From assembly GCA_023228885.1 (NCBI GenBank), contig JALOAJ010000003.1, forward strand, positions 1 to 64,000: a stretch of 64,000 nt of DNA, given 5' to 3'. Below, one piece after another: positions 33,182 to 41,447 of this stretch; within the stretch, counting starts at the first letter, position 1, and the number at the start of each line of letters is the position of its first letter. Position numbers and translations under genes: made by a program. The DNA is from Bacillota bacterium (lineage in GTDB: Bacteria > Bacillota > Clostridia > Monoglobales > Firm-18). The notes under the pieces were generated by a model that saw only the letters and a program-made list of their open reading frames with translations, had not been told where the DNA came from and ran no database searches.

Positions 33182-34645
33182 ATGTCGATGGGGGAAAAAT
33201 TCAAAAAAGATGGTTTGACATTTGATGATGTTTTGCTGATACCTCAAAAATCAAATGTTTTGCCGGACGAAATTAATCTTTCAACAAGCCTGACCAAAAG
33301 CCTTAGGCTTAATATACCGCTTGCAAGCGCGGCAATGGATACCGTTACAAAATCACAGCTTGCGATTGCTATTGCCCGCGAAGGCGGCATTGGTTTTATT
33401 CACAAAAATATGTCGATAAAAGAACAGGCAACCGAGGTTGACAAGGTAAAGCGTTCGGAGCATGGCGTGATTGTCGACCCTTTTTACTTATCCCCAACGC
33501 ATAAGCTGGAGGATGCCGCTCAGCTTATGGCTAAATACAGGATAAGCGGCGTTCCGATTACCGAAAACGGCAAGCTTGTGGGAATTTTAACAAATCGTGA
33601 CCTTCGTTTTGAAAAGGATTTTTCTCGTGATATCAGCGAAGTTATGACAAGCAAATCCCTTGTAACCGCTTCCGAAGGAACTACTCTTGCGCAAGCGGAG
33701 GGAATATTGCAAAAGCATAAGGTTGAAAAGTTGCCGATTGTTGACGAAAAGGGTATGCTAAAAGGGCTTATTACCATTAAGGATATAGAAAAATCGGTAC
33801 GCTACCCGAACTCCGCGCGAGATGAGGGGGGAAGGCTGCTTGCAGGCGCTGCAATAGGGGCGACGGCGGATTTTCTTGAACGGGCAAAGGCGCTTGTCGA
33901 TTCAAAGGTTGATGTGCTTTTGTTGGATTCCGCACACGGACATTCAAAAAATATTCTTTCCGCTGTTTCAAAGGTGAAAAACCTGTTCCCGGATATACCG
34001 ATAATTGCGGGGAACATTGCAACGGCACAAGCGGCACGGGATTTAATCAGCGCGGGAGCAGCTTGCGTAAAGGTTGGCATAGGCCCCGGTTCCATATGCA
34101 CGACCCGTGTGGTGGCAGGCATTGGGGTGCCCCAAATAACGGCAATATATGATGTTGCAAACGCTGCCAAAGAGTTTGGAATCCCCGTTATTGCGGATGG
34201 CGGCATAAAATACTCGGGTGATATAACAAAAGCGATTGCGGCGGGCGCTGATGTGGTTATGATTGGGAGCCTGTTTGCCGGGTGCGAAGAATCACCCGGA
34301 GAAAGCGAAATTTACCACGGCAGGCAATTTAAAGTGTATCGCGGCATGGGCTCGCTTGGCGCAATGGCGGAAGGGAGCGGGGACAGGTATTTTCAAACGG
34401 AAAGTAAAAAGTTTGTTCCCGAAGGGGTTGAAGGGCGTGTGCCGTACAAAGGTGCGGTGTCGGAAACTATATATCAACTTCTTGGCGGGCTCCGTTCTGG
34501 GATGGGGTATTGCGGAACAGAGTCGATTTCAGATTTAAAAGAAAACGGAAAGTTTATCAAAATAACGGGTGCGGGGCTTAAGGAAAGCCATCCGCATGAT
34601 ATTTATATAACGAAGGAGTCGCCTAACTATTCGATAAATCCATGA
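33182..34645 (+). CDS. guaB: Inosine-5'-monophosphate dehydrogenase
   Basis: IMPDH makes XMP, the committed step of GMP synthesis. The 487-aa protein has the TIM-barrel start (GLTFDDVLLIPQKSNVLP), two CBS domains inserted at about 95-205, the catalytic loop GIGPGSICTTR with Cys306, and the flap with GRVPYKG near 425. Length is typical. The ribosome binding site is GGAGGG. It overlaps dusB by four bases. Confidence 0.97.
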   Translation: MSMGEKFKKDGLTFDDVLLIPQKSNVLPDEINLSTSLTKSLRLNIPLASAAMDTVTKSQLAIAIAREGGIGFIHKNMSIKEQATEVDKVKRSEHGVIVDPFYLSPTHKLEDAAQLMAKYRISGVPITENGKLVGILTNRDLRFEKDFSRDISEVMTSKSLVTASEGTTLAQAEGILQKHKVEKLPIVDEKGMLKGLITIKDIEKSVRYPNSARDEGGRLLAGAAIGATADFLERAKALVDSKVDVLLLDSAHGHSKNILSAVSKVKNLFPDIPIIAGNIATAQAARDLISAGAACVKVGIGPGSICTTRVVAGIGVPQITAIYDVANAAKEFGIPVIADGGIKYSGDITKAIAAGADVVMIGSLFAGCEESPGESEIYHGRQFKVYRGMGSLGAMAEGSGDRYFQTESKKFVPEGVEGRVPYKGAVSETIYQLLGGLRSGMGYCGTESISDLKENGKFIKITGAGLKESHPHDIYITKESPNYSINP

Positions 34646-35592
34646 TAGATAAACTTAAGAATAAAGTAATAATTGCCCCGATGGCAGGAGTGACGGACAG
34701 GGCGTTTCGTGAGGTTGCCGAACTTTTCGGCGCAGGGCTTGTTTTCACCGAAATGATAAGCGCAAAGGGGCTTTATTACGGAGATAAAAAGACAAAATCA
34801 CTTTTTGATAAAGGCAATTTAAAGATACCGCTGTGCGCTCAAATTTTCGGTCACGAGCCGGATATAATCTCCAAGGTTGCAGGCTATGCTGTGAGCTGCG
34901 GCGCCTCATGCCTTGATATAAATTCTGGGTGCCCTGCTCCGAAAATCACAAAAAGCTCCGATGGGGCGGCGCTTATGAAAAACCCGCTTCTTTTTGAAGA
35001 AGTGCTTTATAGTGCAGTAAAAAATGCCAACTGCCCCGTTTCGGTAAAAATAAGGGCGGGCTGGAATCGCGAGAGCGTTAATGCGGTGCAGCTTGCTAAA
35101 ATTGCCGAAAAATGCGGGGTTTGCATGATAACCGTACATGGACGCACCGCCGCCGACTACTACAAGGGAAAAGCTGATTGGAGCATAATAAAAGATGTTG
35201 TATCGTCAGTTAATATCCCTGTTGTGGGAAACGGCGATATCTTTAACGCGCAAAATGCAAAGGAAATGCTTGAGCAAACGGGCTGTGCGGCAGTAATGCT
35301 GGGGCGTGCAACGCTCGGCAATCCATGGCTTATACGCGATACCGTTTTGCTGCTTGATGAAAACAAATTGCCAAAACCGCCGAGCGTGGAGGAAAAAATA
35401 AAGCTTGCACTCTTTCACATCAGTTTAATAATAAAATATAAAGGCGAGTACATCGGTGTTCGTCAAGCGCGAAAACACGCGCTTTGGTATATTAAAGGCT
35501 TAAAAGAAAGCGCAAGGGTAAAAAACTTAATTTCAAAAGCTAATAGCTATGAGGAAATTGAAAAACACCTTACCTGTCTGAATGAGTTTTAG
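34642..35592 (+). CDS. dusB: tRNA-dihydrouridine synthase (DusB type)
   Basis: An FMN enzyme that reduces specific uridines in tRNA to dihydrouridine. The 316-aa protein shows IAPMAGVTDRAFR (11-23), the catalytic Cys97 in NSGCPAPKI, KIRAGWN, TVHGRTAADYYKG and GNGDIFNA, all in family order. It is translationally coupled to guaB (ATGA). The last 23 bases overlap, on the opposite strand, the end of a short gene at 35570-35695. Confidence 0.93.
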   Translation: MIDKLKNKVIIAPMAGVTDRAFREVAELFGAGLVFTEMISAKGLYYGDKKTKSLFDKGNLKIPLCAQIFGHEPDIISKVAGYAVSCGASCLDINSGCPAPKITKSSDGAALMKNPLLFEEVLYSAVKNANCPVSVKIRAGWNRESVNAVQLAKIAEKCGVCMITVHGRTAADYYKGKADWSIIKDVVSSVNIPVVGNGDIFNAQNAKEMLEQTGCAAVMLGRATLGNPWLIRDTVLLLDENKLPKPPSVEEKIKLALFHISLIIKYKGEYIGVRQARKHALWYIKGLKESARVKNLISKANSYEEIEKHLTCLNEF

Positions 35593-35695
35593 CAGGCTCA
35601 TCCTTAAAAATAAAGTCATCTAAATCCTCTTTTTGAATTTGCTTGGAGTTCTTTTCTTCTTTTTTAAGATTTTGAACTTCCTTCTTTTTTGACAT
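35570..35695 (-). CDS. Small charged protein, 41 aa, unknown
   Basis: The ATG (35693-35695) is preceded by AGGGGGTG at a good distance, and a TATAAT lies about 30 bases further upstream on the same strand, so expression is likely. The product begins MSKKKEVQNLKKEEKNSK, is strongly basic then acidic (KEDLDDF), and should be mostly helical or disordered. It overlaps the end of dusB by 23 bases in convergent orientation. No family is recognised. The reading frame itself is certain; its being a gene rests on the ribosome binding site. Confidence 0.55.
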   Translation of the reverse strand: MSKKKEVQNLKKEEKNSKQIQKEDLDDFIFKDEPAKTHSDR

Positions 35696-35865
35696 GATAA
35701 TCACCCCCTGTTAGGATAGTATGTATTATATGCTTTTTTAACGAAAAGAATGACTGTTTCCTACTATTGTGTAACAAATATTGATAATATGCCTTATTGG
35801 TGTTATTATAATAACAAGGATATTTATTTATAAGGATGAAAACCTAAATTATCAGAGGGATACAT

Positions 35866-37884
35866 ATGAAAATTATAAGCGTTTTATTGATTGTGTTAAA
35901 AATTATTTCATCTGTTGCTTTTTGCATTGATAATAGCGCAGATGATATTGCGTTTGCCGTCAAAAAGAAGCTTGATATACCGGAATACTATTTAAATTTT
36001 AATAGCGGCAAGGAACAAACTGCAAATGAAATAACATATAACCTGTCGTGGAGCGGGGAAAACAGCCAAGGTGGCGGCTCTGTAAGCGTTATAGCCGATG
36101 AAATGGGCAGAATAATATACTATAACCGTTATGAGTATGGGAATTTTGAAGGAGATTATAAATTTTCTACCCTTGATTATAATGGAGCGGTTGAAATAGC
36201 ATATGATAATATTAAAAGAATATGTCCGGAATTTGCGTATAATATTATACCGATAGAACGGGAAAATTATTTTGTGCGAAACAGCGACTCTTACCAAATA
36301 AATTTTATCAGAATTGAAAACGAAGTTCCGTATTACGACAATTATATTATTGCTTCGGTAAATGCAAAAGATAAAATACTTTCGGAATTTGCGGTGAGGT
36401 GGTATGATATACCTCATTTTCCAAAGCCGCAAGGAATTATAACAAAAGAACGGGCAAAAAAGCTTTTTCAAGAAACAGGCGGGATTTCGGAAGGCTATTA
36501 CAACAATAACGTGGGTAAAGCTTTAATGCTTTACAGCAGAAATAAGCCGGAAAATGAATACATTAATGCATTTACGGGCGAAATAACAAAAACCAATCTA
36601 ACATGGGGACGGTATTTTTTAGGGCAAACAACCTTTGTTGAACCTGCGGATAACAAGCTTGATATGCAGATTGCGCCGATGGATACTTCAAAAGCCGTTG
36701 TTTTTATTGATAACATTTTACGCCGATTGAAAATAGGGGGGGCTTATGATTTAAATAATGCAGTTTTATTTTCTGATTCAAATAAAAGTTATTATAGCTT
36801 TGAATTGGCTTTTGGAGAAGATGAGTTTATAACAATTGAAGCGGACGCAAGCACTAATGAGATAAGCCGTTTTTATCGCAGCGGCGTTTCAGAAAATGGT
36901 TATGTAATAAATGAACAAACAGCGCTTAAAAAAGCATTGGATTTTGCCAATATCGCATCATATGAAATCATTGATAAGTGTGCGGACGGTGTGATAAAAA
37001 AGGTTTCATCAGAGAACGGAGGCTACAATTACCGTATTTCATTTGCAAGGCTGGTAGAGGGTATCCCCTACTTTGATAACGGGATTACGATTGTCGTTTC
37101 GGCAAACGATGGCGAAATTTTATCTTTTAAGACGGATTGGGACGATGAGCAAATTTTTAATTTACCCAAAGTGACCAAGCCGGACGCTTATGACAAGCTG
37201 TTTGACCATTTTGAATATAACCTTTGTTATGTGACTGTTACTAAGTCTAAGATAAAGACACCCAATAATGTTAGGGATATTGACATTAGGTTGGTTTATG
37301 ATTTTGCTCCAGGCACACCGTTGTATATCAGCGCCGAAACAGGTAATTTTTGCCTTGGTGACTCTACAAACTTTATAAAAAAGGATTGTGAGGTATATGG
37401 CGATATTGACGGGCATCCTTCATACAACAGCATCAAAACATTGCTTTGCGCGGGTTTTTTAAAAAGCGCCGAGTTGTATTATCCCGATGAAAATATTTTG
37501 CAGGCAGAGTATTTAAATCGCCTATACTATGCAATTAAAAATGAGGACCTTGGCTACAACGCTTTGTATGCCCAACTGAGTAATCAAGGAATATTGACGG
37601 AAGATGAAATAACCCCTACCGAAGCCATAACATTGGAAAATGCGATAAAATATGCTGTCAAGCTCTTAGGCTTTACAGAGGTTGCCGAGCTTAGTGAAAC
37701 TTTTAAAACAAATTTTATAGATGAAAGCATGATAAAGCCCGGGTTGATTGGATATGCGGCAATTGCGCAAGGGCTTGGAATTATAAAAGGTAATGTGTTT
37801 TTACCCAAGCGTTTTGTTACAAAGGCATTGGCTGCTGAAATAATATATAATATACTGATGCCGAAGGAGGAACTGTCAATATGA
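35866..37884 (+). CDS. YcdB/YcdC-domain protein with C-terminal SLH-like repeats
   Basis: 672 aa. The N-terminus has a short basic start and a hydrophobic segment that acts as a signal peptide (about 1-20). Two tandem YcdB/PepSY-like units follow (about 25-225 and 265-430), seen from repeated patterns such as YQINFIRIENEVPYYDN versus YRISFARLVEGIPYFDN. The region from about 506 onward resembles SLH repeats (DIDGHPSYNSIKTLLCAGFL; LIGYAAIAQGLGIIKG). This fits a secreted protein held at the wall. PepSY-like domains often restrain proteases, but no protease domain is present. pncB starts within its stop codon (ATGA). Confidence 0.8.
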   Translation: MKIISVLLIVLKIISSVAFCIDNSADDIAFAVKKKLDIPEYYLNFNSGKEQTANEITYNLSWSGENSQGGGSVSVIADEMGRIIYYNRYEYGNFEGDYKFSTLDYNGAVEIAYDNIKRICPEFAYNIIPIERENYFVRNSDSYQINFIRIENEVPYYDNYIIASVNAKDKILSEFAVRWYDIPHFPKPQGIITKERAKKLFQETGGISEGYYNNNVGKALMLYSRNKPENEYINAFTGEITKTNLTWGRYFLGQTTFVEPADNKLDMQIAPMDTSKAVVFIDNILRRLKIGGAYDLNNAVLFSDSNKSYYSFELAFGEDEFITIEADASTNEISRFYRSGVSENGYVINEQTALKKALDFANIASYEIIDKCADGVIKKVSSENGGYNYRISFARLVEGIPYFDNGITIVVSANDGEILSFKTDWDDEQIFNLPKVTKPDAYDKLFDHFEYNLCYVTVTKSKIKTPNNVRDIDIRLVYDFAPGTPLYISAETGNFCLGDSTNFIKKDCEVYGDIDGHPSYNSIKTLLCAGFLKSAELYYPDENILQAEYLNRLYYAIKNEDLGYNALYAQLSNQGILTEDEITPTEAITLENAIKYAVKLLGFTEVAELSETFKTNFIDESMIKPGLIGYAAIAQGLGIIKGNVFLPKRFVTKALAAEIIYNILMPKEELSI

Positions 37885-39320
37885 GACCAAATCTTGCTTT
37901 GCTTACCGACTTTTATGAGTTTACCATGGCAAGCGGATACTTTGAACAGGGGATAGGCGATAAAACGGCGTATTTTGATTTATATTTCAGAAAAATACCG
38001 GATGGCGGCGGCTTTGCCATAATGGCGGGTCTTGAGCAGGTGGTAGATTATCTGAAAAATATCAGCTTTACAAAATCAGACATAGACTACTTAGCATCAA
38101 AGGGTATATTTTCAAAAGGCTTTTTAAAGCATCTTGAAACTTTTAAGTTTGAATGCGATGTATGGGGCATTGAAGAAGGAACGCCTATTTTTCCGAATGA
38201 ACCGATATTGGTGGTACGAGGGCCGATAATACAAGCCCAACTGATTGAAACAATGCTTTTACTTACAATAAATCATCAATCGCTTATTGCCACAAAAGCA
38301 AACAGAATAACCCGCTCGGCGCATGGCAGAACTGTTTTTGAGTTTGGCTCACGCAGGGCGCAAGGGTATGACGCTGCCATTTATGGTGCGCGCGCCGCAT
38401 ATATCGGCGGCTGCAGCGGAACTTCCTGCGCTATTGCCGATAAGGAATTTCACATTCCTGCAGCAGGCACTATGGCGCACAGCTGGGTTCAGCTTTTTCC
38501 CGACGAATACTCTGCTTTTTGCGCTTACGCCTCTGTTTTCCCTGATGATTGCGTTCTTTTGGTTGATACGTATAATGTGCTAAAAACAGGCGTGCCCAAT
38601 GCAATTAGGGTGCACAACAACCTGCTTGCGCCTATGGGCAAGCGTCTTGCGGGGATTAGGCTTGACAGCGGCGATATAACATATTTGTCTAAAAAGGCAA
38701 GAAAAATGTTAGATGATGCAGGGCTTTTTGAATGCAAAATAATTGCGTCAAATTCGCTTGACGAATACATTATACGGGAAATGCTGTTGCAGGGCGCATG
38801 CGTTGATACCTTCGGGGTAGGAGAGCGTCTTATAACTTCTCGCTCAGAGCCTGTTTTCGGAGGTGTGTATAAGCTTGTGGCGATTGAAAGCGGAAATGAG
38901 ATTGTGCCGAAAATTAAGCTTTCGGAGAATGTATCCAAAATATCCAACCCGGGGTTTAAAAAGCTTTACAGGTTTTATGGCGATGACGGGCTTGCAATAG
39001 CGGATGTCATTACACTTTATGATGAAGTGATGGATAATAAAAAACCATATACCCTTTTTCACCCTGTGCATACATGGAAAAAAAGTGTGGTAAAAAACTT
39101 TACCGCAGAGCCCTTATTAAAGCGGTTATTTAAAAAAGGGGAATGTGTTTACAAAAGCCCTTCCCTTTATGATATTCAAAAAAATTGCCGTAAAAAGGTT
39201 GATAGCTTATGGGAGGAAGTAAAAAGATTTGAAAACCCGCACGAGTATTATGTAGATTTGTCCAAGCCGCTTTGGGATGTTAAGCAAAAGTTATTAAACG
39301 ATTACCGTGTTGAGCCTTAA
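37881..39320 (+). CDS. pncB: Nicotinate phosphoribosyltransferase
   Basis: PncB converts nicotinate and PRPP to nicotinate mononucleotide in NAD salvage. The 479-aa protein begins NLALLTDFYEFTMASGYFE, a family hallmark, and contains EFGSRRAQGYDAAIYGARAAYIGG, GTMAHSWVQLF with the catalytic His, and GVGERLITS. The start overlaps the upstream surface-protein gene by four bases, an odd pairing for a cytoplasmic enzyme. A terminator-like hairpin follows. Confidence 0.95.
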   Translation: MRPNLALLTDFYEFTMASGYFEQGIGDKTAYFDLYFRKIPDGGGFAIMAGLEQVVDYLKNISFTKSDIDYLASKGIFSKGFLKHLETFKFECDVWGIEEGTPIFPNEPILVVRGPIIQAQLIETMLLLTINHQSLIATKANRITRSAHGRTVFEFGSRRAQGYDAAIYGARAAYIGGCSGTSCAIADKEFHIPAAGTMAHSWVQLFPDEYSAFCAYASVFPDDCVLLVDTYNVLKTGVPNAIRVHNNLLAPMGKRLAGIRLDSGDITYLSKKARKMLDDAGLFECKIIASNSLDEYIIREMLLQGACVDTFGVGERLITSRSEPVFGGVYKLVAIESGNEIVPKIKLSENVSKISNPGFKKLYRFYGDDGLAIADVITLYDEVMDNKKPYTLFHPVHTWKKSVVKNFTAEPLLKRLFKKGECVYKSPSLYDIQKNCRKKVDSLWEEVKRFENPHEYYVDLSKPLWDVKQKLLNDYRVEP

Positions 39321-39337
39321 GCTATTTATATAATAAT

Positions 39338-39398
39338 AAAAACTCCTTTTACCAATTTCGGCTGCATGTTTGGCAAAACTTGGCATGGGGGTTTTTTT
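39338..39398 (+). terminator. Probable terminator after pncB
   Basis: AAAAACTCC (39338-39346) can pair with GGGGGTTTTT (39387-39396), enclosing a weaker CATG/CATG inner stem, and a run of seven T follows. The stem is long with an irregular loop, so support is moderate. Confidence 0.6.
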
Positions 39399-39433
39399 AT
39401 TGACCTTTTTCTTCAAAAAATTTAAAAAAAGAC

Positions 39434-39462
39434 TGTAAAGCGTTCTTTTTTTATGGTATAAT
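39434..39462 (+). promoter_or_regulatory. Promoter for uvrB-uvrA
   Basis: TATAAT (39457-39462) with TG one base upstream forms an extended -10. The -35 is weak (TGTAAA at 39434-39439, 17-base spacer). No LexA-type site was recognised in the short leader. Confidence 0.55.
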
Positions 39463-39485
39463 AAAATAATAGGCAGGTGAGGTTT

Positions 39486-41447
39486 ATGGGTTTTAATGTG
39501 GTATCGGAATACAAACCGCAGGGAGACCAGCCAAAGGCGATAGATTTATTGACCGAAGGCATTAAAAAAGGTTACAAAGGGCAAACCTTGCTTGGAGTAA
39601 CCGGTAGCGGCAAAACTTTTACAATAGCTAATTTAATAGAAAAGGTGCAAAAGCCTACCTTGGTTTTAGCGCACAATAAAACGCTTGCGGCACAGCTTTG
39701 CAGCGAATTTAAAGAGTTTTTCCCGAATAATGCGGTTGAATATTTTGTCAGTTACTATGATTACTATCAGCCGGAGGCTTATATTGCATCAACCGATACT
39801 TTTATTGAAAAGGACTCGTCAATTAATGAGGAAATTGACAAGCTGCGCCACTCGGCAACTTTTTCTTTGCTTGAACGCAGAGATGTAATTATAGTTGCAA
39901 GCGTAAGCTGTATATATGGTTTGGGTGACCCGGATGACTATAAAAACCTTGTGTTGTCGCTTCGGGTGGGCAATATTTACGACCGTGACGAGGTTTTAAA
40001 AAAGTTGGTGGAGATACAATACGAAAGAAACGACATTAACTTTGTTAGGGGCAAATTTCGCGTTCGCGGGGATGTTGTTGAGATATTCCCGGCAAGTCAA
40101 TCGGAAAGAGCCGTTAGGGTAGAGTTTTTTGGTGACGAAATTGAGCGTATTACCGAGATTGATGTGTTGACGGGCGAGATAATCGGAATAAGAAATCACA
40201 TTGCTATATATCCGAACTCGCACTATGTAACAACAAAAGCCAAGATGGAAAAAGCAATAGAAGAAATACAAAGGGAGTTAAAAGAGAGGGAACAGTTTTT
40301 TTACGATAACAACAAGCTTATTGAGGCGCAAAGAATAAAAGAGCGCACAAGCTATGATATTGAAATGCTAAAAGAAATAGGGTTTTGTCAGGGGATTGAA
40401 AACTATTCCCGAATTATCAGCGGCAGGCAGCCGGGTAGTGCCCCTTTTACCCTTATCGACTATTTCCCCGATGACTTTTTGCTTGTTATTGACGAATCTC
40501 ATGTTACCATACCGCAGGTTCGCGGGATGTATAACGGAGACAGGTCAAGAAAAAATTCGCTTGTGGATTATGGTTTTCGTCTGCCGAGCGCATACGATAA
40601 TCGCCCGCTAAACTTTAGGGAATTCGAACAGCGGATAAACCAAGTTGTGTATGTAAGCGCAACGCCTGCCGATTATGAAAAGACCAATTCATCACAAATT
40701 GCAGAGCAGGTTATTCGCCCAACCGGTCTTGTAGACCCGCAAATTTTTGTTTTGCCGGTAAAGGGACAGATTGATGATTTGCAAAACGAGATAGCAAAAA
40801 CCGTTTCGCAAGAAGAAAGGGTGCTTGTGACAACCCTTACAAAAAAAATGGCGGAGGATTTGACCGAATATCTTGAGCAAACAGGCGTTAAGGTGCGATA
40901 TTTACATTCCGATATAGGCACAATAGAAAGGATGGAAATAATACGCGATTTAAGAATGGGTGTTTTTGATGTTTTGGTTGGTATAAACCTGTTGCGTGAA
41001 GGGCTTGATTTGCCCGAGGTGTCGTTGGTTGCAATATTGGATGCCGACAAGGAAGGGTTTTTACGCAGCGAAACTTCACTAATTCAAACGGTGGGCAGGG
41101 CGGCGCGAAACAGCAGGGGCAAGGTGATAATGTATGCCGATGTTATAACGGGCAGCATGGAGCGTGCAATCGGCGAAACTAACAGGCGTCGGCAAATTCA
41201 AATTGAATTTAACAAAAAGCATGGCATAACGCCTAAAACAATAAGTAAATCGGTTCGCGATATTATCGAAGCGACAAAGCAAGAAAAGGAAAAAGCGGCA
41301 GACACGATAAAAATTGCCGATATTGCAAATACAATTAAAAAACTTACCGACGAAATGCAGCTTGCGGCATACGATTTGCAGTTTGAGCAGGCGGCTGTTT
41401 TGAGGGATAGGATAAGAGAACTGGAAAGGAAACTTGGCAATGGATAA
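39486..41447 (+). CDS. uvrB: Excinuclease ABC subunit UvrB
   Basis: UvrB is the damage-verifying helicase-like subunit of nucleotide excision repair. The protein shows Walker A GVTGSGKTF (near residue 38), the beta-hairpin region YYDYYQPEAY, the DESHVT box, YVSATPADYE, RAARN in motif VI and a C-terminal UVR motif that binds UvrC (LTDEMQLAAYDLQFEQAA). ATG 39486 gives 653 aa with AGGCAGG eight bases upstream; a GTG nine bases earlier lies within that site. uvrA overlaps its end by eight bases. Confidence 0.96.
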   Translation: MGFNVVSEYKPQGDQPKAIDLLTEGIKKGYKGQTLLGVTGSGKTFTIANLIEKVQKPTLVLAHNKTLAAQLCSEFKEFFPNNAVEYFVSYYDYYQPEAYIASTDTFIEKDSSINEEIDKLRHSATFSLLERRDVIIVASVSCIYGLGDPDDYKNLVLSLRVGNIYDRDEVLKKLVEIQYERNDINFVRGKFRVRGDVVEIFPASQSERAVRVEFFGDEIERITEIDVLTGEIIGIRNHIAIYPNSHYVTTKAKMEKAIEEIQRELKEREQFFYDNNKLIEAQRIKERTSYDIEMLKEIGFCQGIENYSRIISGRQPGSAPFTLIDYFPDDFLLVIDESHVTIPQVRGMYNGDRSRKNSLVDYGFRLPSAYDNRPLNFREFEQRINQVVYVSATPADYEKTNSSQIAEQVIRPTGLVDPQIFVLPVKGQIDDLQNEIAKTVSQEERVLVTTLTKKMAEDLTEYLEQTGVKVRYLHSDIGTIERMEIIRDLRMGVFDVLVGINLLREGLDLPEVSLVAILDADKEGFLRSETSLIQTVGRAARNSRGKVIMYADVITGSMERAIGETNRRRQIQIEFNKKHGITPKTISKSVRDIIEATKQEKEKAADTIKIADIANTIKKLTDEMQLAAYDLQFEQAAVLRDRIRELERKLGNG

